From NCBI RefSeq assembly GCF_965638725.1, contig NC_134949.1, positions 52,046,151 to 52,110,150 on the forward strand: a stretch of 64,000 bases of DNA. Reading direction: 5' to 3'. A program made the translations under genes and the position numbers. The notes beneath the pieces are model-generated. The model had not been told where the DNA came from. It ran no database searches and saw only the letters and a list, made by a program, of their open reading frames with translations. Shown here piece by piece: positions 11,555 to 26,500 of the stretch. The stretch is from Aptenodytes patagonicus (taxonomy: Eukaryota > Chordata > Aves > Sphenisciformes > Spheniscidae). Every line of letters starts with the position of its first letter. Position 1 is the stretch's first letter.

Positions 11555-14500
11555 CTGAAGCAACAAGGGAAGTACAATTATATAATTAAGTAGGTGGTAA
11601 ATTTTGCCTGACCAATTAAGCTAGTAACACTCTTTCTAAACAAGTCCTTTTGAACTCAGCTGAATAATCTTTCTCTTTCAGACCAGGTAGCAATGGTTCT
11701 TTACACTGTAAGTTTGATGACAGAGGCTTCCAGATTTCTCACTTTCTCTTTGTGGGTGTATTTCTCTCTTCTTAAAATAAACAGCTCCTCTGATTTATAA
11801 AACTAGACTACATAGTTGCGAGAACAGGGGTGGTAGCTACTCACTGTGCAACCTCCTTATGGATTGGTCATAATCCTCTGGAATCCTGGCTTCCAAAAGC
11901 CTTGTGCTCCTGCCATTAGTGGACAGGGGCCAAATACAGGACTGCACTGTGAGACAAGGAGGCAATACACAAGCCTTTTTTCCATTGATTTCCCAAATAG
12001 GTTTTCAGGTCGGGCTTCCAGGAGAAAAGAACAATATGAAAATTTAGGTCTGAAAACACCCTTACTTTCTTCCTCTTCTCCTTATATAAAATGTAGATAT
12101 TTAATTAATATTTAGCCTCTGCTTCTTGTACTAAAAATCCTGCTGGTGCTGAAATGCATGGGAGTTTTCCCAAAGACTTCATGAGTGCCAGAATTTGACC
12201 CCTTCTATGCTAACTTTTTCAAATGCAAATCAGAAATGATAGTTGCTGTGTGACCAGTTTCTCAAGGAATGGATAAATAAGACATAGTGAAAGAAGTAAT
12301 TTTAATGCCTAATTGGTACTGAAGCTGCATCTACGCAGACTCAAATCCTCTTAACATTTTAATTTCAGTGCAGCTCCACTAATGCCTAGTAAAAAGCGGA
12401 AGATTTTGAATACAACAGTCACTGATGTTTACTGTTGTGCCCACTATGTCAAGATGATGAAAATGCCTGTTGAGTGTCTACTGCCACTTCCACTGTTAGC
12501 TTTACTGAGAAATTTTCAGGTAATTATAAGAACAGACAATGTCCGGGGGACACTGAAACAAAAAACATTCCTTGTTTTAAAGTGTTTATCATATCACCTA
12601 TCTTTTGCTTTTTTTGCCCTTCCAAACTTCAACTTACTCATATTTCCAGTCCTTCTAAATACAGACTTACACAAAGATACTTTGTGCTGTGTATTTCCTT
12701 AGTGCTTGGCTATGTGAATGTGAGGATAGACTCTTGTATTAAATCACTACTCAGTAAGTTTATACTGTAAGGAAAATGAGCTGGTTTGAAATTTTCTAGC
12801 AGCCTGCTTCTGTGTGAAATTTTTTTCATTCATCTTTACTAGAAAGTGCTGATTCCTGGAAGCCAAAATGTTTCAACAAAAAAAGATATTTTGTCACACT
12901 GCTACCAAATCACAGATTTCTGCTCAACTGATGCAATAGATTGTTGTGGTTACTAATCCTTGGGGCCTGCAATGCCACAGTAGACACACACACACACAGA
13001 GCCTCAGGGTTTCCTGGTACTGTGCCACAGAGCTAGAAAGCCCCTCAAGACTCAGTTCTAGGGATTTTTAATCAAGCTTTGAGGTCCTTGCTCTACATCA
13101 AGGGATTATTCAGGGCTAATCCCTCAGCTGTTCCAAAAAAAGAGTGATGTGAGGAATTCCTCTAAATTGGGAATAGCGATTTACTCCATCTTCAAAGATA
13201 TGGATTCAAGCAATATTTAGTTTTCAGAAACAATTTGTTTTGAAATGCCATTTTTTGTAGGAAACTCTAGCATTTCTAGACTTTTTTCCTACTTTGGAAG
13301 TATTTTTTTAATATTAAATTTTCTGTAGGACACATATTTGGAGTTGGTGCCAGTTAGACATTTCTGGCGAGACAATTTTTCAGATATGTTAGCAACCAGA
13401 TACACAGAAAATCATTCCAAAAAGACTCTTAAAGTTTTCATCCATGTGTTGGAAAAACTGTCTACTGTCTGATAAAACCCACCTGAGCACAAGGCATACT
13501 TCTGTTCTTGTTCTTTCTTTCATACAGCTGCTCTATCTTGTCTTCACTAGGATCCTTGTTTGTTTGTGAAGATGAGACACAGACCACTATAATCTGCTCC
13601 TTAAACGACACCTGATTGTTAACGAGGTGATCATACTCCAGGTCTGACACATAGGGAATCTGACGATTACTACACCTGCATGTCTTCCCTTCCTCCCCCA
13701 TCATAATTCTTCGAAGCACAGCAGGACAAGCAGCCTGGGATGTGACCCACAGCTTGTCCCTATCACGAGGAAGAGAAAATATAGGCAAAAGCATTAGCAA
13801 ATTAGATTTTCAAATAAATCAAGTACAGATTGAAGAATCATTTAACATCATCTCTATAAATGACAGGCCTAGGCCCAGTCATGCCCTGTTATCTGAGGCG
13901 TGCAGTCATCTAAATGTTTCAGGTATTTCTTAAGGTCTGATGCAACCATGAGTGCTGTGGAGCTCCTGGCTTCTGCCAAAACACAGCCTCTGAAACCACG
14001 CCAACAGGAGAAAGAGGGATGTGCTTTAACCAGATGAGCTAGTCAGGCAGGCTTTGGTAGCAGCCAAGAGCAAACTTCAAAGGCTACTCCCTAATTATTT
14101 GAAGGTCTCATAGGCACCTCTTATCTCTGACAGCTGATTGTAGTATAGTCATTTTATATTCATGTGTATGTGCTACATGTGTTGGTGTTATTTGTCTTTC
14201 ACAAGTGTGGTGAAGACTAATTTGTTTGAGAAGTCCTTTGACATTTTGGGGGGGATTCTGTAGGTTGTTTGGTCATGTAAAGTAGGCAGCAGAAGTGCCA
14301 AGTTCCAGAGTCTTATCTTCACACCTCTAGTGATGACATCATGTCATCAGTAAGAACCTGCCACACAGCTCTAGGTGATGGTATCTTTTTAACAAAACTT
14401 CCTCATAGTGACAGCAAATCCTATGAAAGATTTGGACCAGAAAAAAAAAAAAAGAGACTCTAAAGGCCACAGGCCTCCCCTGTGGCCTTCTGAAGCTAAT

Positions 14501-17500
14501 GGAAAGATTGTTGCTGTATTTGGGGATGTTGGATCAATCCCTAAATGGCTGTGCCAAGAGAAAAGCATTAAAACAGAGAGAGCCATGAGGAGCACTGGCC
14601 TGAATTAGATGTTTGCTGGGGGTATTTTGTGCTGGAGGGAGCAGAAGGAAAAAGGAAGTAAGTCTAAAATAAATGGATCAGGGAAAAGAGACCATAAGTG
14701 ACCTCACAGACAGCAGGAGAATGTGCAAAATTTTGGTTTTCAGCTTCACATGTATGTAAAACAAGATTACAATTTCAGCATACTAGGAGCAATAATAAAA
14801 TACTTGAGGTTTATGGTATTTTTACTTTATTAGTTGAGCTACAGACTAGTCATACGAAATTAAAAGTAGTTTGTTCCTTTAATTTTGCTCATTTTTAGAC
14901 ATTGTTGAGTTTGTAAAAAAGCATTGTTGCTATTCACCCATAGGAAAGGAATCAATAAAAGCAAACTTGCCTCAAAGACACAAGGGAACCTTGAGCCACC
15001 AAAAATACAGTGAGAAAACGTGTCACCTTGTTTTCCTGTTATGAGAAACTGTAGGCACAGCATGAATGACAGTTGTGGATAACTTAGGTTTGAAAAGTTA
15101 CTACTGCTTTTGATCCACATGCAATGCATCCTATGCAATGGTGTAACGGCTTGGAGGCATAGGTGAACTACTTAACCATATCCAGAAATGAACTGCTAGT
15201 AAACTACTACCATTGATGTTTACACTGGAGCCATCATTGTCCAATCTTAGCTTACATTTCATTACTGTGAATTAATGACATTCAGTACATTCCTTCTGTT
15301 ATTTAAATTGAACCGAGTCGTATGCAACTTCTCTGATTTGGTATTGCTATTTAGTAAAACACAAGCCCTGTATGAGAAAGTAACAGCAAGTAAGTCAAAG
15401 TTTAATGGCAAAACAAAACAGACAAGCATCTTGCATTAGCAAGATGTGCCATGGATGGGTGAAGTCAGATTTCAGATAATTGCTAAGGATATTGCAAACC
15501 TCTTTGCTTTAATGGATTGAATAAAAAGACATTTGTCTGAGACTAGCAGATAATTTGAAATCAAATACAAACTGTCTTGTCCTTGAAAAGGCAAGGACTT
15601 GGTAAAGATGCTGAAAACAATGTTCCCTCCATTTCTCTGAATTCCCTTACATATTTTTAAGAAGTGAAACAAAGTAGCATGACTACGACTCTAAACAAAG
15701 TCTTAGAAAGCAAGTCTGAATCTCAGATTTTCTATATGTTATAATTGGCAGATGGTGGCACTTGGAAGAGCAGAGCATCAGTCAAGTGCATGACACATGG
15801 TCTTTGCATCTTCATAAATGCTGGTATAGGGAGGCATTGCTCCCAGAGTTTTTTGTGTAGTACTATCACAAATGTGACTGATAATAATAAAAAAAGTTAA
15901 TCTTATTTGCTAAAATAGTATTTAAAGATCTAATATAGGCATTTTTCCAAACCTTCTCAACTGCTGCTTCATTGTTGTTGCTGCTTTTACAGTATCATAC
16001 AGGGATATATGAAGGCTCTAAGGTACTGGTAACATCTCATGGAAAAAGGATGTAAATTCTTACTGTGTGGCATAAGTAAGTGATCATAAAAGAACCATTT
16101 AGTAACTTGTGACTTGGGGGAAAAGTAGTTCTTTCATGTCCTCCCCCTGTCCCCGTCATTTACCTGAGAGGATAAGAGTATGGTTCCTGCTGCATGCCGT
16201 AAGGAGGAGCCGACTGCATTTGATCTAGAAGGAGAGGAGTTTCTGACTTGGGAGCTTGGCTGTTTTCTTTCCTCTTCCCTTGTGATCTCTGCAAACCCGA
16301 GGTAACTGGGAGAGCATCTGCAGACTGAATTATGCCCTTCCTTAAGGGTCGCAGAGGAAGGTCAGACATTTTCTGAAGGCTTATGCGGTCAATTCCTGAA
16401 ATACACCACCACCGCTGAAATCAGTGACGAAGTAGGCTCTGATGTGGTAACTAATGGTGGTTTTGCGCTTATAAATGTTAACTCATGTGCTGTGTGATCC
16501 AAACTGGAAAAGTAATACTGAAAGTTAATCATAGACTTACAGAATGGTTGAGGTTGGAAGGGACCTCTGGAGATATCTGGTCCAACCCCCCTGCTCAAGC
16601 AGGGCCATCTAGAGCCAGTTGCCCAGGACCATGTCCAGATGGCTTTTGAATACCTCCAAGGTGGGAGACTCCAAATCTCTTTGGGCAACCTGTGCCAGTG
16701 CTCAGTCACCCTCACAGTAAAAAAGTGTTTCCTGATGTTCAGAGGGAACCTCCTGTGTTTCAGTTTGTGCCCATTGCCTCTGGTCCTGTCACTGGGCACC
16801 ACTGAAAAGAGCCTGGCTCCATTCTCTATGTACCCTCCCTTCAGGTATTTACATACATTGAGGAGATCCCCCCAAGCCTTCTCTTCTCCAGGCTGAACAG
16901 TCCCATCTCTCTCAGCCTTTCCTCATAGGAGAGATGCTCCAGTCCCTTAATCATCTTCATGGCCATTCTCTGGACTGTCTCCAGTATATCTGTGTCTCTC
17001 TTGTACTGAGGAGCCCAGAACAGGACACAGCACTCCAGGTATGGCCTCACTAGTGCTAAGTAGGGGAGAAGGATCACCGCCTTCGACCTGCTAAGGCCAA
17101 AGTCTTAACTCAGGTGGTAGATCTTAAATCTGATCCTCACCCTTTTATACCTCTCTCTTCCTGCCCAGAACCAGTTATCTACTGTTGGATTAGGTATAAC
17201 TAATTGCAGGTTGGCAGGTTTTTCTGGTGGCTAGATTACAATCCAGAAGAAATAATTATCAGTGTTGACAATGATGTTGACAAGGTAGAAGAGGGAAAAT
17301 GAATCCTGCCAAAGGAACATGTGATGCTCAAGCTGTCTTCCCCATAAGAGGACTCCAATATATGGAATGTATATTTTGCTAATTTAATCAGCAAATATAC
17401 AGAATTCAGGCAGTGCCAATTTTACTGAACCATGTTCAGTAAACCAGAGCATGTTCTTACAGCTTTTATTTGTATTATTAAGGAGGCTTTTATGTATTAA

Positions 17501-20500
17501 GCACTCACTCAGCATGAGCTCTCTAAATCAATTTCATTCCATTCAAGGCTCTAATCAAGTTTATATTACCCTTCTGCCCAGGCCTGGCTTTCATGCTGTC
17601 AGGAGTTATATGAACCCACAGTGGATTACATTATCAGATAGTTCATTTAAATGTTATAGCTAATCCATATATAGAGCAACAGTCTTCAAAAAAGGTTAGT
17701 AGTTACTACACACCTTTTTTTCCTCCTCTTTTCCAAACCTTTCTTCCTCCATCTCCACAGTCTCATTCTTAAAAAAGCTGCACTACCAGGGAAGTAGGGA
17801 ATGAGACAGGTCATTACCTGTCCTGTTATCCCCAGTAGTTTCCCTAGTACAGGACTGGAATCCACTGTCTGTTCAGCCCAAATATATCTCAAGGATCTAC
17901 ACAGGGCATGTCTATACTGTGCAATGTACCTCACTGCAGCGATCCTTGACCAAGTTGATGTGCTTGTGTCCTGGTTTCAGTTGGGATAGAGTTAATTTTC
18001 CTTCCTAGTAGATGGTAAAATGCTGTGTTATGGATTTAGGATGAGAACAATGTTGATAACACACCAATGTTTTAGTTGTTGCTGAGTAGTCCTTAAACTA
18101 AGTCAAGGACTTTTCAGCTTCTCGTGCTCTACCGACTGAGAAGGCTGGAGGTGCACAAGAAGCTGGGAGGGGGCACAGCCAGGACAGCTGACCCAAACTG
18201 GCCAAAGGGACATTCCATACCATGTGACGTCATGCTCAGTATATAAACAGGGGAAAGCTGGCCGGGGGGGCCGCTGCTTGGGGACTGGCTGGGCATCGGT
18301 CAGCAGGTGGTGAGCAATTGCATTGTGCATCACTTGCTTTCTATATTTTATTACTATTATTATTATTATTATTATTACCACTATTACTATTTTACTTTAT
18401 TTTATTTCAATTATTAAACTGTTTTTATCTCAACCCACAAGTTTTCTCACTTTTACTCTTCCAATTCTTTCCCTCATCCCACCGGGGCAGGGAGCAGGGG
18501 GAGTGAGCGAGCGGCTGTGTGGTGCTCAGTTGCCGGCTGGGGTTAAACCACAACAGCTTGGCTCGGTGCAGTACCATGCAGAGGTATTAGCCCGGCACTG
18601 GGAACAGTACAGTGTGTTAACATGCTGCTATGTCTGCGCTAAATGGCCCAGCCCCTGTAGGACTGATCAGCCTGAACGCAGTGGCACTCTGATGCAGCTC
18701 TATTGCTGTCAGTTGTGGAGTGGGCTTCTTCAGCACTTGCCTGGCAATTTTAATGCCATGCTGTATGGAAACACTCAGCATTGAAATATCTGCTGACCTC
18801 AGAGGAACTATGTATCCCAAGTACCTGATCACCAATTTGAGTAACAGGTCACCCATTGGCCTCCTTTCTAGTTCAGTGTTCAAGCCAGCAGTGTCTGCAT
18901 TCTCCGATGGTCAGTCTGGGGCTGACTTTCAGACGACTATTTAGTCTACTCTGGTACCTGCTGATATAGAAACAAGCTCATAAAACCACATCCCCAGCTG
19001 TTTTCTGACCATGCCTGACCTAGGACTGTACGATAATACCACAGCCAGTCATCCACAATGCTCCAGATCTTCCTCTGCAAATTCCTCAGTTCTCTGGCTG
19101 CACTGATGTCATTTACGTGGCTTATAGTTGCCTCCGGAACTTCATTTTTCATCAACAGCTCTGTCAACTTTGGCTTTAAAAAATAACAATGGAAAAACAA
19201 ATTAAAGAACTTAATGATTCCATCTGGTGTTTAATGGTGCTGACACTGGCATAACACTATTAAATGCCTCAGAGATACAAACACCTTCTGAGTACAAGTT
19301 ATTGAAAGAACGAGGTGTAATTTAAAAAGAAACTTCTTTAGCCAACTCAACCATCACTGGAGAATAGTTGCAATAGCAAATCCTGCCTTCTTCTAGCCTG
19401 GACAAAGGAGACTATAAATACTGAAAAGCAGAGCAGATACTGTTAGTATTTGTCTGCTTGGCTGGGCTCATGAAAACTCCAGTGGCCAAAGAAGATAGCA
19501 CTTTGCGCTATGCAAAAAAAAAGCATGAAGCAGATATAACTGCTAGATTTTTCACTGTATCTAGAACCATTTAAATCTTTGCATTCCAAACAAATTCTCT
19601 GCTTTTAATTTGTTTTGAATGTACATAGTAATGGCGTGATACATGTAATAACATTTTACAAACAGTAAGTCATACATCAGTGTTTGTTTGAAAGAGCCCT
19701 TGATAACTATGGAAAATGAAAATTAACAACTAAGACAGGCCCCTCTGAAAAATATAAATGTAACCTCAAATTAATATAAAATTAATTCTACACAGAATCT
19801 CTACTTCATACCTTAAATAAAATACTCTTAAATTAAAAATAAACATTTTTAATATTGTGCCCCTTGAGATTTTTTTTTTCAGCCATAAGGTGGCAGGACT
19901 ACCGTGGTGTTATTTTTGTTTCCCTAATTCTTTAAATTGGAGTGGATACCAGATAACCCACTCTTTTCCAGAGCTGTAGGATTCTCTCCAGTCAAGACTG
20001 AAGTTTATTTTTCATTCTGTGCAGATTTTTGTCTTGTTAATTTCTTGCATAAACCAAAATCAGCCTAATACCTGCCTTTTTACTTGCAATTTGTCAGCTT
20101 ACCCACTGAAGGTTAGTGTAACTATTTTTTATTTCTTTTCAACAAAATCTTAAGTTTGCAGGCCAACATTCTATATTCTCTAAAAATGTTACAGATTCTA
20201 CCATGCCACAGTGTGACTATTAATTGAAATCTACCTGAAAATACTCCTCCTTCTCTTTCAGATTTGCCACTGTTAATTAGATCTTACCTAGCCCTTTCAG
20301 AAGAAACAAATACAAAGTCTCTGTGGCTAAACATATTTGAGGGCTAGAGAGACAAGAATCAGAAGAATTTTCTCAGAATGAACTCTAATCTCCTCTAAAT
20401 TTCAGGTCTTTCCAGTAGTTTGTCCAAATTATCTCAGCTTTGAAGAAAAGAATTTTCTGCTGGTAGAAAATATAGATGCAAGGGAACTACTAAGTGACAG

Positions 20501-23500
20501 GTAGCGGCAATACGTCTGGTTTTAATGATCTCTGATTATGCTATGCTTACGTAGGACAGAAAGAATTGAAAGGATTAACTGGTTTCTAAAGGTGTAGCCA
20601 GCAGCAGGATATGGATTATGATGTCTACTGTCCAGTTCCTCGTAATGAAGACCATGTCTAGTGCAAGAGAGTTCTTGGGGTGAAGAACCTTCATAGAGAG
20701 CATAGACTGACGTGAAAGCGGACGCTAATGGGACTCCAAAAAGAATGGTAACTGGCTTTAAAGAGAGTATTCATCACTTCTATGATGATTCACAGTTTTC
20801 ATTGCGTAGCATTTAAATATTTGTTGTTTTATGAGGTTTTACTGTGCAATGTCTAATTATTTGGATTGCTGACAACTGAAAAAAAATTAGAGTTATTTTA
20901 ATTGCTGTAAAAGGAGATTACTTGATTTTTGGAAGAGAAAAAGATTAACTGAGAGAGAGAGAGAGATTCTTGCTGACTATAAGCAAGAAGCACTGTTTAA
21001 AATTCAGAGGAAAGATCATTTTCATTAATAAGAAACAAAGGGCAAAGTACAAAGACAAATGCTGATTTACCGCAAAGTTCAGACCATTTTTGGTGTTGTC
21101 AGCTAATCTATAATGAAATAACAGGTACAAGTATTTAAAATGCCACTAACTACAGCTGATATTCTGATGTAAGCAAATGCCACCTTCTCATATCCATTTT
21201 CAAAAAAGTCTGACCTTTCAAAATAATTGGTTCTTTTGGACCAGTAGTGTTTAAAATGATAAATCTGCTTGAAGGAGGGAGGACAGTAAGATTGCAGAGT
21301 ACCACATACATCTGGTGTGTGTTGCTGGGGGTATCTCTTAATGAGTCAATGTGGAGTCTTAGAGAGTAGAGACTCATAATCAAACTAAAATGACTCAATA
21401 AAAGCTTCTGGTCATACCTTCTTCATAGGTTTTTACTGACACACTGTCCCGGTTTTGGCTGGGATAGAGTTAATTTTCATCCTAGTAGCTGGTACAGTGC
21501 TGTGTTTTGGATTTAGGATGAGAACAATGTTGATAACACACCGATGTTTTAGTTGTTGCTGAGTAGTGCTTACGCTAGTCATGGACTTTTCAGCTTCTCA
21601 TGCTCTACTGACTGAGAAGGCTGGAGGTGCACAAGAAGCTGGGAGGGGGCACAGCCAGGACAGCTGACCCAAACTGGCCAAAGGGATATTCCACATCATA
21701 TGACGTCATGCTCAACGTATAAAGCTGGGGGAAGAAGAAGGAAGGGGGGGACATTCAGAGTGATGGCATTTCTCTTCCCAAGTAACCATTACACATGATG
21801 GAGCCCTGCTTTCTTGGAAGTGGCTGAACACCTGCCTGCTGATGGGAAGTCGCAAATGAATTCCTTGTTTTGCTTTGCTTGTGCACACGGCTTTTGCTTT
21901 ACCTATTAAGCTGTCTTTATCTCAACCCACGAGTTTTCTCACTTTTACCCTTCCAATTGTCTCCCCCATCCCACTGGAGGGGGAGTGAGCAGGCAGCTGT
22001 GTGGTGCTCAGTTGCTGGCTGGGGTTAAGCCACAACACACACCCTCATGCCAGTAGAGTAAGTGAAGACACAGGTTCTCTCTGACTCAGAACTTAGCTGT
22101 CTGCCATATATTGTCTATAACTTTTTTCCAGGTGGAATTTGCTATGTCAGCTATTTAAAGTCAAATCCTCTTAAAGTCAAATTCTCCACCTCAGTGCTGT
22201 GTCAAGGAAGGCTTTGTGTGTAAAGAAGTAGGTCTGAACTGAGAATTGTATAAATTCTAAACACCTACTCAAGGATGTGAATGAGCCAAAAGACTTATTC
22301 CTGCTATACCAATTCTCCCTATTTCCTTGTAGTCCCTCAGAGGAGTGACCCTTCCAATTCCACCAGGGAAAGATATCCAGTGAATTCCTCATGGTGCTTC
22401 ATCTTCCTCAGTTCCACTTTGAGAGAGGCTCAAGATCTCCATTCTTCCGTACAGGAAGCCTTGTTCTGGTGGCATTTCAGAGGGCAGTCTTACAGGGACT
22501 CAGGAATAGCTCTATTATTGTTATGGCCCAGCCATTTCCAGACTTAGAAGGAATAAGGTATTGTTTCTCATCCCAGTGTTATAGAGGGATTACAGCTTAT
22601 CAAGGAGGTATTAAAAGCTTCTCAATCTTCTTTAATTAAAGAACTGCCAAACAGTTTAAAAAACCTAAGGTCCAGCTTATGAAACGTAGATTGAATTTTT
22701 GTTTCCAAACAAATAAAAAATAGATTAGATTTTGAATACATTAATTTACTACTTTTATCTTCCCTCATTTAGAATGTTTCCTTGCCCACGTAAGCAGAAA
22801 GGTGTGCAAATGAGAAGCTGGGGGTTTTTTTGCTAGTGACAGTGATGTTAGTTGTAGTAGTTTCACTGATCGTGTTCTAACATCTAAGCCTATGAGCTAC
22901 ACATTGTGACACTCTCTTACAAAATGCCATTTAATAACTGACAAATTTAATTTCTCAGAAGTTCAGGAGTTAATCTAAATTTCTCTTAAAATCAATGAGA
23001 CATGGATACATGCCTCTTACAGACCTGCAATGTGTGCTTTTACATTTTCTAGGCTAAACGCTTTCATATATAACAGGAAGAAGGAAATAAACTCTGAACA
23101 AACAGAATCTTGTTTTTGTTTTACTTGGATCGTAGATTTCTTCTGCTTTTCCAACAACTGTTTCATAACTATCTTTTTCGTGACCCCCAAATCACACAAA
23201 AAAATCTGTTTTACCAATGGAATATTTCAACCCAACTATAAGACACCATTTGCCATGAAGATGTAGGGTTTTGTCTGGATGATTAACCTAGATGGACAGC
23301 CAGCTCACTGCATGGAAGTGAAGACCAAAAGATGTGGATCAGGATTTCTTGGGGCTTCATTCAGTACCTGCCACCGACAGCACAATAAATTATACCTACC
23401 TCAGAATGGGCTGTCAATGCACTTAGTATTCTATCTGGTAGACCAGAGAATTCTAGATAAATTACAGGTAATATTTAACCATCCTTTCTGAGCAAAAATG

Positions 23501-26500
23501 AAGATTCATCTGTGTTCTACCTGCACCTATAGAGTAAACACTGGATGTAGGGCGGTAGGGACTTAATCACCAAAAGTTGTGAACAGGGAATACATTAAAT
23601 AATTAAGGAAATCAGCCAGAAAAAGGCAGAAATAGGAACCTAAGTACATAGAAATAACTGTCCCTTTGGGCCAGACCTGTAGTGGGTAGACATTGACATA
23701 AATCCACTGGAGTTTATATTGAATCTCTAGAAGCTCTTATTTGATCACTCTGTGGCATTGCACTTAGCACACTTAAAAGGAAATAAACTTGGGAAGTGTT
23801 TTTTATGGGAAAGCTCATCAATTCCAGAGTTCGCTGAGCAAATAATATTTTTAAATGGTCTTCATAAAATGCAATACTGTAGCAGTTACGACATACCAAT
23901 TCTTCTAACTGCGGACGAGCCACACCCTGCAGTGGTGACAAAGACAAGCACACTCTTTCATGTTGCCACTTGTAGACCAAGCTAACTGCAAAGCGCCCTG
24001 CAATCCTCACTGTGATGTATTCATTAATCTGAAAGAGCAAAAAAGGAGATTTACTAACTCCAACAAGTTTTCATATGTTTGGATGGAAGAGGCAGACAAA
24101 TCTCAAAGGGTTATCCAAGACAGTTGGTCGCAGGTGAGGGAATGATCAGTTACTCTAGGCTTAAGTCTACAAACAAGCTTTAGTGCTGTCACTCTCATTT
24201 GAATCTTGCAAAGTTAGCTTGTAGCATGAGAACCGTGGACAGAGACAGCTCTGAGCCCTTTGTCTGGATGACTCCTGCCCAAAGCAAATGTACTGAGACT
24301 GCGCATGTTTTGGAAGGTGATGCGGTATAGCAGGAAGACCTGAGAAACTCTCCTACCTCTCAAACCGCTCAGGAAAGCATGTATACTTCGGAGGCAGAGG
24401 CTGTGGCGTCAGACACGGACAGACTCGGGAAGCTCTAGTCCTTGCTGGCCCTTTAACTACTGTTGTTGGTGAGAGCGGGCAGGATTTGGACAATGTTTAG
24501 TCCCCAGTAAAGAATTAGCATTTTGACACATACAAAATACTTTCTTAACATCATGGTCGCTAAAGCCTTTAGCATTGTCTGTGCACACAGACCATGAAGA
24601 ATGCCCTGGTGACACCAAGCAGGGGACTTGGAACCACTTCCTTTTAATCCAAAAGCCAGTTTGCACCAGCTTTTTCCAGCCTCTGACACTCCTACCCATT
24701 CAAATATTATGTTGCAAAAACTAACAGCTTTACTAAACTAATTTCCATTTTCATATGGCTCTTGAAGACCCTCAAATTAATTTGATATAGCATATAATTC
24801 ACATTCTATAATCTGTAACATTCTATAATCTGTATTTGATAACCCAAACTGTTTCAGTAATTATCTGCTTTAATTTTTACAGAGTTTGTAGAAGCCAAAA
24901 CTGCAGATGCAGCATGGTATTTTGGAAGTCTCGAACTCTTGCAGATTTTACAGAATAAACAAAAGTCAGTTTACAGAAAAAAATCCAACTCCAAATAAGA
25001 ATATCTGCCTATATGAAACAGTCATGGCAGCTGTAAGAATTTTATGGCCATTTGCTTGAGCTGCCAGCCTGATAGTACGAGCCAAGTAAAGAAAACCTGG
25101 TATGGGTTTGGCTACGTGTCATTCTATCAGGGCCTTATGTATGCCTTGTATAAAATACTAAGCATGATGTCAGTAGCTCTATATTAGGTAGCAAGGAATA
25201 AAAAAAATCACCTGATCCAACCTTTGTAAATAATGGGTGTGTTTACAAACTTCATGCCTGAAGGCACGCTTACTGACTTGGGTCACAAAAGTTTTACCTT
25301 TGTTTCTGGTCTTTTTGCAGCATGCTAGGCCCAGCTCTGGTAACTACAAAGCAGTGGGAGACTTTTCATGGACTTCAGTGGAAGTTGGATCAAGCCTGAA
25401 GTAAGGCAAACAACTGCCTACTACTGAACATGCCCAAAAGAAAAATGGGGAATGGCTTGTTCATATTCCCAAGCTCAGAAAAGACTCTTCCAAGATGCTT
25501 CCAGCAGGGAGGATGAGCCTCTGTTTTATTGAAATCCTGAGTTACAACAGTTCCAGGCAATTTGATTTCCTTCTTCGCACTAAGATGCCACATGAGTAAA
25601 ACAGAGGTAAAGATACCCACTCACGTAGAGGTGGTTGGGAGATTCATTCTTTGTAACAAATGCGTTAAAGAAGAAGAAATGTAAGCATCATGTTCCTTGC
25701 AATTAAGACATCTCAGAGAGACCAGAAGATGTGAAATGTAAAAAAAAAGAGGTAAGAACAACAGTAAGAAAAGTAAAGCAATAAATATTACCTGTGCTAT
25801 AACTGGCTGGGCAAGCTTGCCATCCCAAGGCCATTTCCATTCTCTGACCATTTCTTCATCTTTATTAGTCACCAGACCTCCTTCCTGATTAAATATCACT
25901 GTTAAGGTGTTGCTGTAAACAAGCAGAAATATGAAACCTGTTTTTCCTGGTGTATCTCAGTAAAGCCTAAGCAATCCAAGAAGCTCTCTTTGATCTATGA
26001 GTCTTTAATTAAAAAGCCATTTTGCATATCCGCTCCTTCATCGAGCTTTTCTCATGCTACAGGCCTGTGAGGCAGGTATAAATTATTATCCCTGTGATAC
26101 AGACAAAAGAGTCGGGTTAAATTCTTGTTTCAATAATTCAAGTTAAAAATTAACTGGTGTCAAATGGTGTGATTTTAATGCCATTTCCACTTACTAGTAC
26201 ATTCCTAGGAGTTCTAAAACACTTCAAATTCTACTGTAAATTTAAAGGGAGAAACAAATAAGGTAAAACAGCATGTAGATGCCATTCATGTATGAGCCTT
26301 TAGTTGACAGTTTCAGGAACATTTTTATGTCTCTATCCTTAATATTTATTAAGAATAATATGTATTCTGATGGTTCTTTTATCTACCCATAAGCAAATAA
26401 CACTTGGTGACGTGCAGAAAGACATAAATTTTGAAACACATAGAAAAGGTCCTCAGATCATCAAAAAAAATTTTTTAAGTGGATTCTGTGTGTTGATGGT

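Noticed and set aside
16389-16802. 137-codon - strand frame
   Set aside because: Mostly CR1 3' end read through into intron; only the adjacent 16395-16164 segment is a supported exon.
18323-18784. 153-codon + strand frame
   Set aside because: Runs through the ATT repeat and 3' end of a solo LTR; not a gene.
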